Source: Paracoccaceae bacterium
GTDB taxonomy: Bacteria; Pseudomonadota; Alphaproteobacteria; Rhodobacterales; Rhodobacteraceae
Reading direction: 5' to 3'
DNA: 64,000 nt
NCBI GenBank assembly: GCA_021648025.1
Contig: JAKITO010000005.1
Span: 62,001 to 126,000 of the forward strand
The notes beneath the pieces are model-generated. The model worked only from the letters and a program-made list of their open reading frames with translations, had not been told where the DNA came from and made no database searches. The translations under genes were made by a program, and so were the position numbers. Shown here one piece after another: positions 1 to 8,330 of the stretch; position 1 is the stretch's first letter, and every line of letters starts with the position of its first letter.

Positions 1-1058
1 TTGGCCCCAACAGCCGTGATCGGGATGTTGATTTCAGTGTTGCCGTCGCTTTGGTAAGTGACAATCACCCTGCCGATCATGCCGGGCAGAACGCTTGTTC
101 CCTCTGGTATGGTAACGGCGACCCTTGCACGATAGGTTTGTGTGGCGGCATCTGCCTGGGTCGAAAACTCAACCAACTCGGCGGGAAACTCTTTGCCCGG
201 CAAGGCGCTTAACGTCACCACGGTGGTTATGTCTATGTCTTGTACCTCGGAAAAGGAAATAACATCCGGCCCCGGCACATCAAAAACCAACGCTATGGTC
301 GACAGCTTGTGCAGTAAAACGACTTCTTCGCCAGCTTTGATATTGCTGAAATTCTCGATATTTCTTCGCGCAATGGTGCCATCAAAAGGTGCGCGCAAAG
401 TAGTGTCTGCAAGGTTGTCGCGGGCCGTTTGAATTTGCGTTTCAATCCCGCTAATCACCGCTTCCCCGACATCAATATCTTCTTGGCGCGCACCGGATTT
501 TGCCAGCGCAAGCTCTTCACTCTTTGCAAGCAATTCAGCCTCGGCAACCTTCAGAGCGGCCTCATCCTGATCCAGTTTCGCCGCAGCAACCACACCACGC
601 TCGGCAAGTTCGCGTGTGCGAACGGCTTGTTCCGTCGCCTGATCAACATTGGCCTGTATCGCCGCGATGCCCGCCACAAGAGCCGCAACCTCGCCCTCGC
701 GTGCGCCTGCGCGCATGGCCTGCAACTTTGCCACTGCCTGATCCAGTTGGCTCTGCAACTGGGCAATATCTTTCTCAAAATCGCGTGGATCAACACGCGC
801 AATAACGTCGCCTTCCTTGACTTGCACAGCGGCCCGGACCGGCAGCTCTATCACCCGACCAGATACACGAAAAGAAAGTGCTGTTTCTTGTGATGGCCGA
901 ACAATGGCCGGGTATTGCCGCACAAAATTACTATCGGTCGTATGAACAACCCAGACTTTGGCAGGTCTGACGCTGGTATCTTCTTGTTGTGCATATAGTG
1001 GCGCAACGGCCAAAACTGCCACCACGCAACCGAATCCCAAGCGCCTGAAGTTCAGCAT
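1..1058 (-). CDS. RND efflux periplasmic adaptor (HlyD/MFP family), 3' end outside window
   Basis: This is the N-terminal part (about 352 residues) of a membrane-fusion protein that would link an inner-membrane RND pump to an outer-membrane channel. The start is the ATG at 1058, which opens a hydrophobic signal peptide (about residues 1-22, ending in LYAQ). A biotinyl-lipoyl half motif follows (RVIELPVRAAVQVKEGD), then a long Ala/Glu-rich alpha-helical hairpin, the second lipoyl half (LRAPFDGTIARRNIENF) and a beta-barrel domain (LPGMIGRVIVTY). The gene runs off the left edge, so the pump gene that normally follows is not visible. The family assignment is firm but the substrate cannot be told. 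Confidence 0.88.
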   Translation of the reverse strand, partial: MLNFRRLGFGCVVAVLAVAPLYAQQEDTSVRPAKVWVVHTTDSNFVRQYPAIVRPSQETALSFRVSGRVIELPVRAAVQVKEGDVIARVDPRDFEKDIAQLQSQLDQAVAKLQAMRAGAREGEVAALVAGIAAIQANVDQATEQAVRTRELAERGVVAAAKLDQDEAALKVAEAELLAKSEELALAKSGARQEDIDVGEAVISGIETQIQTARDNLADTTLRAPFDGTIARRNIENFSNIKAGEEVVLLHKLSTIALVFDVPGPDVISFSEVQDIDITTVVTLSALPGKEFPAELVEFSTQADAATQTYRARVAVTIPEGTSVLPGMIGRVIVTYQSDGNTEINIPITAVGA

Positions 1059-1136
1059 AATAACAGCCCCAATAACGATTGTTGTGTGGAATTTTTCAAG
1101 GTAAACAATTATAAGCACCCATGCAAGGAGCAACGC

Positions 1137-1568
1137 ATGAGCCTTTTCGGTCAACTCCTTTGGGGGACTGCGGTCTTAAGTATTTGCGCGATTATCCATG
1201 TCAGCATGGTCGCTGGCAGTATTCCAATACTGATAAAGGCAGCGCACACCGCAGATGACCGGTTCCCGAAACTCAAAGTGGCGTTTCTGGTTGGCTTGGC
1301 CTTTGCGATGATTGTGGCAGCGCATACGGTTCAAATCTGGGTTTGGGCAATTTCGTTCGTTGTTATGAGCGCCCTGCCGGATATTGAAACTGCCGTGTAT
1401 TTCTCGCTCGTGACCTATACGACGCTTGGATACGGCGATCTTGTTCTAGGCGAAAACCTGCGTATATTCAGTGCTTTTGCTGCGGTGACAGGCTTGTTGA
1501 CTTTCGGTGTCAGCACAGCGTTCCTAGTAGGGCTGGTCGCACGTGTTCTGCCTAAGTCATTGGATTGA
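1137..1568 (+). CDS. Small two-TM potassium channel-like protein
   Basis: A 143-residue membrane protein with a K+ channel pore signature: the filter TTLGYGD lies at about residues 95-101, after a pore-helix segment (ETAVYFSLVTY) and before a last hydrophobic helix. Two further hydrophobic stretches lie at about residues 8-34 and 48-78. The ATG at 1137 is preferred over an upstream in-frame ATG because AAGGAG sits 6 bases before it. No ligand-binding or RCK domain follows, so it is a minimal ion channel. It is divergent from the efflux adaptor and lies within the presumed integrated region. Selectivity for K+ is inferred from the filter. Confidence 0.75.
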   Translation: MSLFGQLLWGTAVLSICAIIHVSMVAGSIPILIKAAHTADDRFPKLKVAFLVGLAFAMIVAAHTVQIWVWAISFVVMSALPDIETAVYFSLVTYTTLGYGDLVLGENLRIFSAFAAVTGLLTFGVSTAFLVGLVARVLPKSLD

Positions 1569-1827
1569 TGGCCAACAGCATTTTCTCGCAACACACATCC
1601 GAGGTCAGGTTTTCCCGATTAGTTGCCCTTTCCATGATCCAAGTGCTGCGGATTGCATCAATGTCCGCAACCAGAAAACCGCACCGCAGCGACGGAGAGA
1701 GCGTCGAAAGGCGGCAAAGGGCCGCTCCTGATTGTCGCCGACGGATGCATATACAATGTACGCATTTTTGGCGAACCGGTGTTCCGATGCCAACAACAAT
1801 AAATTTACTTGAAAAACCGCAGTCAGT

Positions 1828-1977
1828 TTATGCTGATTTGTTTTGTGATTTCTTACCTGTCTTGGTTGGCCGCTGACCCTGCTGTCCGGCATTGCCGTTA
1901 AGCGCCTGATACCAAGCAGGTTTCTGGACAGGGTTCGCACCTGAGCGTTTTACCTTAGGCTTTTTGGATTTAGGCAT
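1828..1977 (-). CDS. Short basic Lys/Gln/Asn-rich protein, unknown function
   Basis: A 49-codon frame beginning MPKSKKPKVKRSGANP and ending KTGKKSQNKSA. It is very basic, has no hydrophobic segment and looks disordered. The ATG at 1977 is preceded by GGAAAGGAT at good Shine-Dalgarno distance, which supports real translation over the longer in-frame reading upstream. Small basic proteins of this type occur in many Rhodobacterales, but I cannot name a family. Nucleic-acid binding is a guess from charge only. Confidence 0.5.
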   Translation of the reverse strand: MPKSKKPKVKRSGANPVQKPAWYQALNGNAGQQGQRPTKTGKKSQNKSA

Positions 1978-2508
1978 GGAGTATCCTTTCCGGATTTCAG
2001 GCAGACTTAGAAGGTTTGTGGCTGGATTGAAACCGCCCAATTTGAACTTGGCTTTGGTGTTCGGTAGGAGTGAGAGCACAAAAATCCGCACTGCTGTCCA
2101 CAGCGCCCCAGAATTGCTGCGCTACCCAACCGCCCTCACATTGTTGTGCACGCGTCAGGTACTTTTTGGGAAACTGACATCGCTCCGATGGGACATCGTC
2201 GTAATTTAAATCTGTCCGATGGATGAAAATGCCGAATGCCATACGTCAGAAAACGCCCAGAAAACTGCGCTTTGCCAATCAGGTATACCATTGAATAACG
2301 TGAACAAAGACTGAAAATTGTCTGATGGTCATTCGGTCTTGATGGGTTGTGCTATCGGGTGACCTCGGGATCACTCGTTTACTAACTTTTGCAGTGTTCG
2401 ACTGGCGAAGTGAAGTGTCAGAACTGAGCCGGTGAGGATGGGCACCAATACCCCAGCAAATGCGACAGTCAGAAGTTGTATCGTTTCGATTAAAGTGAAA
2501 GAGCCAGA
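1978..2508. other. Intergenic stretch without a recognisable gene
   Basis: About 530 bases between the small basic gene and the recombinase. Open frames on both strands here are short and do not resemble any family I know. One minus-strand frame ending near 2371 has a hydrophobic segment, but it overlaps the recombinase start and has no clear ribosome site. No tRNA, terminator or tandem repeat was seen. The stretch may be decayed mobile-element DNA. Confidence 0.4.
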
Positions 2509-3252
2509 GTGGTCGAAGAACTGGAAATGCAGGCAGCCGACGACATAATAAACGCAAACGGCCACATGGATGGAACGCCGTTGATCCGGGTGAAGCCCTA
2601 TGACAAGTTTGAGCGGATCGCCCAGGACAAACTGCGGGGCAAGCTGAGCCGCGTTGAACGCACGCCAGCAGACAAGGAATGGATCGAGACGTTTTGTAGA
2701 GCTGCTGATCCGTACAATGCGGCGCTTGTGCGTTTCATGTTTGAGACGGCTGCACGGATTGATCAGGCGGTATCGTTGGAACCGGATGACCTTAGGTCAG
2801 GCGAGAACAAAGTGCGGGTGAAAGCTCAGAAAGGCCATCCAGAAAGCTGGATTACTGTTTCGCCTGAGATGATGGATGAGCTAATCGCCTTGCCGTCCAA
2901 GCGCCCCAAAAACCGCAAGACGGGCAGGTTTATGGCCCCGCGTGTCTTTGGCTATGGCAGCTCCACTGGATACAACAACCGCTGGAAGACAATCTGTAAG
3001 CTGGCTGGCATCCAATATCTTTCTGCACACCCTGCAGGACGGCACGGGTTCTTCACTGAGCTGGTCGTGCGGCAAGGCGTTGATCCGGTCACAGCAGCAA
3101 AGGCTGGACGCTGGTCAGACCCCAATTTGCCTATGCGCATTTATGCCCACGCGGAGACGGATGAGGCCGATGTCAGGGCGCGTTTTCGTACAAAACATGT
3201 ACAGGCCGACACTGTACGACCACCTAGAAAATTGAAATCAAAGAAGGAATAA
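2509..3252 (+). CDS. Tyrosine recombinase / phage-type integrase, N-terminus probably shortened
   Basis: A 247-residue site-specific recombinase. The catalytic set of the tyrosine-recombinase family can be placed: Arg83 (TAARIDQAV), a Lys near 105-108, His174 and Arg178 (AHPAGRHGF), Trp202 (AGRW) and the nucleophile Tyr212 (RIYAHAET). The N-terminal arm/core-binding (SAM-like) domain is short or missing: an in-frame TAA lies at 2491, and the only start near the 5' end is a GTG at 2509. The protein is therefore shorter than typical integrases. It ends with a basic tail. The stop codon lies 12 bases before a tRNA-Arg 3' fragment, the usual position of an integrase beside its attachment site. 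Confidence 0.82.
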   Translation: MVEELEMQAADDIINANGHMDGTPLIRVKPYDKFERIAQDKLRGKLSRVERTPADKEWIETFCRAADPYNAALVRFMFETAARIDQAVSLEPDDLRSGENKVRVKAQKGHPESWITVSPEMMDELIALPSKRPKNRKTGRFMAPRVFGYGSSTGYNNRWKTICKLAGIQYLSAHPAGRHGFFTELVVRQGVDPVTAAKAGRWSDPNLPMRIYAHAETDEADVRARFRTKHVQADTVRPPRKLKSKKE

Positions 3253-3263
3253 CACTATGAACG

Positions 3264-3313
3264 GTTCCCTCCTAAGGGGCAGGTTAGTGGTTCGAATCCA
3301 CTCGGGGTCACCA
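3264..3313 (+). tRNA. 3' half of tRNA-Arg(CCT): probable att site of an integrated element
   Basis: The bases fold as the 3' part of a tRNA. There is an anticodon stem-loop (3264-3280) with loop CTCCTAA and anticodon CCT at 3271-3273, a variable loop, and a perfect T arm (AGTGG TTCGAAT CCACT, 3286-3302). An acceptor 3' strand CGGGGTC follows, then discriminator A and CCA (3311-3313). The matching acceptor 5' strand and D arm are absent upstream, where the recombinase gene ends. The 5' anticodon stem pairs partly by G-T wobble, as expected if the left side belongs to the element. Reading this as the attR-side scar of an integration into tRNA-Arg is an inference; the intact tRNA would lie outside the window. 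Confidence 0.75.
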
Positions 3314-3559
3314 AAACCGCCTATAAAATATGGCTGATTTTCAGACTGTGTGCAGAGCCTTGCGGAAACTTACGCGAAGTTGCGGGCCGGCGTCGGCTGA
3401 AATGGTCGAATTCCCGTGCGAAACCTGTACAAAATTCGCGGGGCTTAACCCGTTCTGCGGCTTTCCAATGTGTTGGCGCGCCGCAAACGAGTGCGCCAAA
3501 CGTCGGTTCGAAAGTGCTGCCCGCAAACAGATCATCATGTTCTTGGCCGATAAGGCGAG

Positions 3560-3690
3560 CGACGATGGTTCGTGCTGCCGTGCTTAACGGGTTCACCGCG
3601 CTTGGTATCCCCAAAATCAGCCCCGTTGAATGAGCCCGTCTTGGGGAATGGGGGGCATGCCTTCAGGCCAAGTTGTGCAACAAAGCCGCC
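3560..3690 (+). mobile_element. Tail of an IS5-family-like insertion sequence (remnant)
   Basis: In the frame through 3565-3633 the DNA reads MVRAAVLNGFTALGIPK and stops at TGA 3631-3633. This resembles the C-terminal end of IS5-group transposases (an AVLNG(Y/F)TALGIP type ending). About 40 bases later, TTGTGCAACAAAGCC (3673-3687) resembles the terminal inverted repeat of such elements. The transposase body upstream is not readable in one frame, so only the 3' end remains. No second inverted repeat was found in the window. The assignment rests on remembered family endings and is moderate. Confidence 0.45.
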
Positions 3691-3898
3691 ATCCGCTCAG
3701 AACCCAACCGGAAAGTCCCCAGGAAATTTACGCAGAACTCTACAAACCACCCACCCCCATTGAGCGGTCTTTGGCAGTTGAGAGCCGTATTTCGCCGTAT
3801 CGTGACGCGGTACGAAAAAACCTTCCAGAATGTTAGGGCAATGCTCAAACGCGCCCCAAAAAGGCTAGGGTGCGGGTTTTAGGAGCCCGCGACCTAAT
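3691..3898. other. Non-coding stretch between IS remnant and OmpA gene
   Basis: No convincing gene. A short hairpin with GCGGG/CCCGC arms around 3868-3887 lies just past the stop of the minus-strand OmpA gene and could end its transcript, but the T-rich tract is several bases removed. Nothing else was recognised. Confidence 0.3.
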
Positions 3899-4969
3899 TC
3901 AGTTAAGTACCGAAAACTCAATTCGGCGGTTCTTGGCCTTGTTGGCGCTGGAATCGTTTGGATACAGCGGATTGGCCTCTCCATAGCCGACAATTTGCAT
4001 CCGCCCGCCGGTAATCCCTTTGGCCTGTAGATATTGGCCGACTGAACTGGCGCGCTTTTGGCTAAGGCGTTTGTTGGCTGGGGTGCTGCCGTCCGAATCC
4101 GTGTGCCCGGCAATCTCGATCCTAAGGTCAGGGCAGCGGTTGACGATATCATAAAGGTTGTCCAGCAACGGTTTGCTTTTGTCGGCCAGCCGCGAACTTC
4201 CGGCGGCAAAATAGATGTTGCCGGTGCGCGACAGGATCTCAAACCGGCCAATGCACGCCTCGCGGTCCAGGTTGCCCTTGGTCTCTAATGCGGCAGAACC
4301 GGGGGTGACGGCGTTTGTCACCAGGGCCAGATTGGGCGGTGTTCCGGGGCTGGAGCGGTCAAACACAAAGTCGAAACTGACAATGCCCAGGGGTACGATT
4401 GCAACATTCGCCGCCTCTTGCAGTTTTTCACGTCCCGTTTCCAGATTGAAATCCGTCAACGCCAAGGCGATTGGAGTGGTGGTTGAAACGGTGACCCGGT
4501 CGTTGTTGATCAGGGCAATCGCCACCTCGGCGGTTTTGTTCACCGTCACCCCGTGCAAGGACAGGGTGAAATCCAGATCAATCAGCTTGCGCCGGGTATT
4601 GTGCAGATCCTGCAAGATGCCTGGATCAAGCTGGGCGGTGATGGTCGCCTCGGGGTGCAGGAAGGTTTCAAAGAACAGGAACCGCATCCGCACATTGCGC
4701 AGGTCAATCTTGGTATCAACCGAATCCAGAAGCACCCTGATCTGTGCCTTGCCACTTTCGGTGATCAGCCCGCTAAGGGTGGCAAAGGAATTGGTTTCCG
4801 CCTTGTTGCCTTTCTTTACCGACATATAACGCAGCTTGGAATCATCGGCATTCAGGGTCCAGCCGTTCTCGAACGGATCAGCACTCTGGGCGGTGGCGGT
4901 AAGTGGCAGCAGGGCGGCGAGGGTGAAAAAAGTCAGCGTAATAAACAGGTGTTTGAAAAATGGTTTCAT
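3899..4969 (-). CDS. Secreted YceI-like plus OmpA-like peptidoglycan-binding protein
   Basis: A 356-residue exported protein. The ATG at 4969 (GAGGAT upstream) begins a signal peptide of about 28 residues ending TATAQS. The middle (about 30-215) is a beta-rich region resembling YceI-type lipocalin-like domains (WTLNADDSKLRYMSVKKGN). The C-terminal third (about 240-356) is an OmpA domain, with IYFAAGSSRL, the HTDSDGSTPANKRLSQKRA motif and the ending NRRIEFSVLN, which should bind peptidoglycan. It would sit in the periplasm or outer envelope. It lies next to a caspase-fold protein and the T6SS neighbourhood, but a role in secretion is only suggested by position. Confidence 0.85.
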   Translation of the reverse strand: MKPFFKHLFITLTFFTLAALLPLTATAQSADPFENGWTLNADDSKLRYMSVKKGNKAETNSFATLSGLITESGKAQIRVLLDSVDTKIDLRNVRMRFLFFETFLHPEATITAQLDPGILQDLHNTRRKLIDLDFTLSLHGVTVNKTAEVAIALINNDRVTVSTTTPIALALTDFNLETGREKLQEAANVAIVPLGIVSFDFVFDRSSPGTPPNLALVTNAVTPGSAALETKGNLDREACIGRFEILSRTGNIYFAAGSSRLADKSKPLLDNLYDIVNRCPDLRIEIAGHTDSDGSTPANKRLSQKRASSVGQYLQAKGITGGRMQIVGYGEANPLYPNDSSANKAKNRRIEFSVLN

Positions 4970-5195
4970 GGTATCCTCGTGATAGAGCGGTAGGGTGACA
5001 GGCACAATTCAGGTGTGGCTTTTCACCGACACTAGCAGCAAACTTGCGTTACGGAACGGAAAAAGCGATAGTTTTCAGGATTTTCGCCTTATTCAAGCCA
5101 AACATGTTAGTCATAAGTATATTGTAGTTCATTCGCAGTAATATCTCTGTAATTTGGTGCTTCTCCGGTTCAGGTAACAAACTTAAGGTAAGAAA

Positions 5196-6668
5196 TTGTT
5201 GTTGATTGTCAGAACTTTGATTGTTGCGTTCGCTTTCATGGCCACGGCCCTTCAAGCCGAGGAGCGGGTGGCTTTGGTTATCGGAAATTCGGTGTATGGC
5301 ACGGTTTCCTCGCTGGAAAACCCGGTGCATGATGCCCGACTATTGGGTCGCGCGCTTGAGGAGCAAGGGTTCAAGGTGACTCTTTTAATCGACAGTGATC
5401 AGGTTGCCATGAAACGCGGGATTGCCCAATTTGGTCGCGATCTGCGCGAGGCAGGAAGTACGGCCACAGGGCTTTTCTATTACGCCGGTCACGGGGTGCA
5501 GTCGTATGGCTCCAACTATCTTTTGCCGGTGGATGTGGCGCTTAGCGATGCTGCCGATCTTGGTCTGGTGGCGGTCGAGGCGCAATCGGTGCTGCGCCAG
5601 ATGTTCTCGGCCCGCAACAAGACCAACATCGTTATTCTCGATGCCTGCCGCAATAATCCCTTTACCGATATTCCGGAATTCAACGATTCAGGTCTGGCGG
5701 AAATGCAGGCCCCGACCGGCACATTCCTGGCCTATGCCACAGCGCCCGGCGGTGTGGCGTTGGACGGGCTGGACGGCAACAGCCCCTTTACCCAGGCCGT
5801 TGTGGCCGAGATGAGCAAGCCGGGGTTGCCAATTGAACAGATGTTCAAACAGGTGCGAATTTCAGTTCTGGAAAAGACCAGTGGTCAGCAAACACCTTGG
5901 GATTCGTCCTCGCTGACCGGGGATTTCACCTTTGCCCAGGCCACGGTTCTAAGTGGCGCCGACCTTGAGGCGCAGCAATTGTGGAATTCGGTTCAGGCCT
6001 CGCGCGATCCGGTTCAGATCATGCTGTTTTTGCGCGGTTATCCCGATAGTCCGCTGGTAAAAGAGGCCCGATCGCTTTTGGCCGAAGTGGTGGATCAGGA
6101 ACTGGCCGGGGAAGAACCGGTTCAGCCGGTCGCGGTTCAGGCAGGTCCGTCAAAGACGGAGCAACAGATGTTTGAAGCAACGCAGGTTGACCCGGGCATT
6201 GGCAGCTATCAGGCCTATTTGCAGAGCTTTCCGGATGGTGTGTTTGCTGAATTCGTCACGTCGGAATTGGCCGCATTAGAGAAAAAGACCAATCTTGACC
6301 CGGACGGTGAAGGTGTTCCGCCCAAGGTCGAAACCGCAGAAACACCCGTGACGTCTCAGCCGGTTGAACCTGCCAGTACAGTTAGCTTTACCCAGGCTCT
6401 ATTGTCCGAAGTACCAGAAGTCGCGGGCCGTTCGATTGCCGATCTGATCAATACCTCGCCGATATACCCGCCAATTCAAGGGCTGCCAGAGGCGTATTGG
6501 AAGGACCAGCAGTGCAGTAATTGCCACCAGTGGACGCAAGAAACGATCTGTGCCCAGGCCAACACCTATCTAAGCCTGAATGCAGAACGGTCGCTGAACA
6601 AACAGCACCCGTTTGGCGGCGCACTTAAGCTGAACCTGAAAACCTGGGCTTCTGGTGGTTGCAACTAA
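5196..6668 (+). CDS. Secreted caspase-fold (peptidase C14) protein with C-terminal CxxCH motif
   Basis: A 490-residue protein with a signal peptide (about 1-21) and an N-terminal caspase-like domain. The catalytic His99 lies in YYAGHGVQ and Cys151 in ILDACRNNPF. The middle is a low-complexity, helical linker. The last about 55 residues contain C440-S-N-C443-H444, further cysteines and a Gly-Gly-Cys-Asn end. CxxCH is the classical c-type heme attachment signature, so a heme or metal role is possible but unproven. The start is TTG at 5196, with AAGGT 7-8 bases before it and the signal peptide directly after. It converges with the TonB-like gene. Substrates of such exported caspase homologues are generally unknown. 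Confidence 0.85.
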   Translation: MLLIVRTLIVAFAFMATALQAEERVALVIGNSVYGTVSSLENPVHDARLLGRALEEQGFKVTLLIDSDQVAMKRGIAQFGRDLREAGSTATGLFYYAGHGVQSYGSNYLLPVDVALSDAADLGLVAVEAQSVLRQMFSARNKTNIVILDACRNNPFTDIPEFNDSGLAEMQAPTGTFLAYATAPGGVALDGLDGNSPFTQAVVAEMSKPGLPIEQMFKQVRISVLEKTSGQQTPWDSSSLTGDFTFAQATVLSGADLEAQQLWNSVQASRDPVQIMLFLRGYPDSPLVKEARSLLAEVVDQELAGEEPVQPVAVQAGPSKTEQQMFEATQVDPGIGSYQAYLQSFPDGVFAEFVTSELAALEKKTNLDPDGEGVPPKVETAETPVTSQPVEPASTVSFTQALLSEVPEVAGRSIADLINTSPIYPPIQGLPEAYWKDQQCSNCHQWTQETICAQANTYLSLNAERSLNKQHPFGGALKLNLKTWASGGCN

Positions 6669-6673
6669 GCGCA

Positions 6674-6697
6674 GTCCCGGGGGGGCTGACCCGGGAC
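6674..6697. terminator. GC-rich hairpin between convergent genes
   Basis: A perfect 8-bp stem, GTCCCGGG/CCCGGGAC, with an 8-base loop lies between the stop codons of the convergent caspase-fold and TonB-like genes. No long T tract follows on either strand, so it is only a plausible bidirectional terminator. Confidence 0.45.
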
Positions 6698-6716
6698 CGC
6701 CTTGTGGTTTCTTTAC

Positions 6717-8330
6717 CTAACGCGCTGCTGTTGAGACAAAGAAATAGACCCACTCGCCTTTGAAATCCGCATTCTTTGCCCGGGCTTTCGCGACCTGTTC
6801 CTGCAACCATACCAGATACTCAGCCGCCGGTTCCTGAATAGGGCGCAACCCTTCATAAAGCGGCTCTGACGCGGCGAAAGCCACGGCAATTTCTTGGCCG
6901 TACGGCGGGGCGATGACCAGTTTCAGGCCGATATCCTGCATGGTTTTGGCACCAATTTGCTGTGCCGCCTGCGCGTTGGTCTGCCGCAAGGGTGCATATT
7001 CGTTTGGTTCAAGATGCAGAACCATGCCGTCGGCGTCGAAATAATCAAGATAGATGAACGCGTCATAGTCTGGCGCGGTCATGTCCAGCGACAACAAATC
7101 CCCCTCGGCAAAGTTAAACACCTTGGCGTGGGTATCATTGCCAATCACCAAAGGGTTGGTGATCTGATCGGTGGACTGTGGCAGGCCAACCCCGGCGATG
7201 CCCGAAAGCGCGCCACATTGCGGCCGTGGCAGGATCAGGATGTTATCGGAAACGGTGATATTGGCGCCCATCTGCACCCGTAATGCCGCCAGAACCGGCG
7301 CGCGCAGATCGTCGTCGGGGATATGGCCTTTGACCTGCAAAGTCGCTGTAACAGGGTCGAATGATACCTGCATTCGCGAACAAGGCACTTGCGCCAGAAG
7401 GCCGGCCACCCCATCGCGCAACTGATCGTCCGAGGTGGCGATGTCGCCGGGCTGCATAAAGCTTTGAAAGGCGGCGATGGACACCGGGTCGACGTCACCT
7501 TCGCCGCCTGAAAACGCCAGGGCCGCTTTCAGTTTCTGGGCGTTCGGGGTGGTGGGTTGGAACAGCGGGGCGTCACTTTGCTGGGCCAGAGCGGCGACAA
7601 TATCCGGCACGGCGGGGACGACCGGATCACTTTCGGCGGCGGCCTGGGGGATGGCAACGGGTGCTGGTTGCGCGATGGGGAGGGCTGTAAGGTCCGGCTG
7701 GGTGACAGGTGCGGGACTGGCGGCAGGTGCAATTGTCGGGGCCAAGGCGACATCAGGCAGAGCCGCCAGAACGATAGGCCCTTGAGGCGGCGATATTGGC
7801 ATGACTGCAACGGCTGGTTGGGCGATGGGCAAAACAGATTGGACCCGAACCACCGCCTGGAAGGCCGACACTGTTGGCGCGATGGAGGCTGCAAGGCTGG
7901 CTGGTGTCACTTGGGTTGGTTCAACCAATGGTGTCGGCTGGGATGATGCGCTTAGACGGGCGATTGCAGGGATGATCCGGGCCACCACCTGCACCGGCTT
8001 GGCAACCTCTGGGGCCGCAGGGGCGGGGGGCGCATCAGGGCGCAGCTGTTCGGCTTTTGGCTGTGCTACCCGTGCTTTGGACTTGGGGATCGCGTCGGCA
8101 TCCAGCGTTTGGCCGTCCGGCGTGTTGGCATCGGTCTGTTCGCTTTCGGGTTGTTGTTCCTGCGCCTTGGTGCGGTCCAGCTGATAGGCCAGCACCTCAA
8201 GTTTGCTGGTCGGTAACGGCTGATCCGCGATTGGATCGGGCTGAACCGCGAATATCATCAGCGCCAGCAACCCAACGTGCGCCACGACCGAACCAATCAG
8301 GCCAAAGACCCAGAGGCCGACCCTGTTCAT
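6717..8330 (-). CDS. TonB-like membrane-anchored protein with Pro/Ala-rich linker and DUF4384-like C-terminus
   Basis: A 537-residue protein. The start is ATG 8330, overlapping the ExbD stop (ATGA) and followed by one transmembrane helix (about residues 3-27). A long Pro/Ala/Gln-rich periplasmic stretch (about 35-280) follows, as in TonB or TolA. The C-terminal part has a small alpha/beta repeat region (VPCSRMQVSF ... ATLQVKGHI) and then a beta domain (IYLDYFDADGMVLHLEPNEY ... GQEIAVAFAASEPLYEG) resembling DUF4384. The equivalent part of PpkA at 39.5-41.8 kb has the same layout. The order ExbB-ExbD-ExbD-TonB suggests a proton-motive-force-driven envelope complex. A classical TonB C-terminal domain is not seen. 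Confidence 0.72.
   Translation of the reverse strand: MNRVGLWVFGLIGSVVAHVGLLALMIFAVQPDPIADQPLPTSKLEVLAYQLDRTKAQEQQPESEQTDANTPDGQTLDADAIPKSKARVAQPKAEQLRPDAPPAPAAPEVAKPVQVVARIIPAIARLSASSQPTPLVEPTQVTPASLAASIAPTVSAFQAVVRVQSVLPIAQPAVAVMPISPPQGPIVLAALPDVALAPTIAPAASPAPVTQPDLTALPIAQPAPVAIPQAAAESDPVVPAVPDIVAALAQQSDAPLFQPTTPNAQKLKAALAFSGGEGDVDPVSIAAFQSFMQPGDIATSDDQLRDGVAGLLAQVPCSRMQVSFDPVTATLQVKGHIPDDDLRAPVLAALRVQMGANITVSDNILILPRPQCGALSGIAGVGLPQSTDQITNPLVIGNDTHAKVFNFAEGDLLSLDMTAPDYDAFIYLDYFDADGMVLHLEPNEYAPLRQTNAQAAQQIGAKTMQDIGLKLVIAPPYGQEIAVAFAASEPLYEGLRPIQEPAAEYLVWLQEQVAKARAKNADFKGEWVYFFVSTAAR

Noticed and set aside
2371-2565. 64-codon minus-strand frame with a hydrophobic segment
   Set aside because: It overlaps the recombinase start, begins at a GTG without a ribosome site and matches no family I know.
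3321-3614. 97-codon minus-strand frame after the tRNA scar
   Set aside because: It reads opposite the better-supported IS transposase tail and has no family resemblance.
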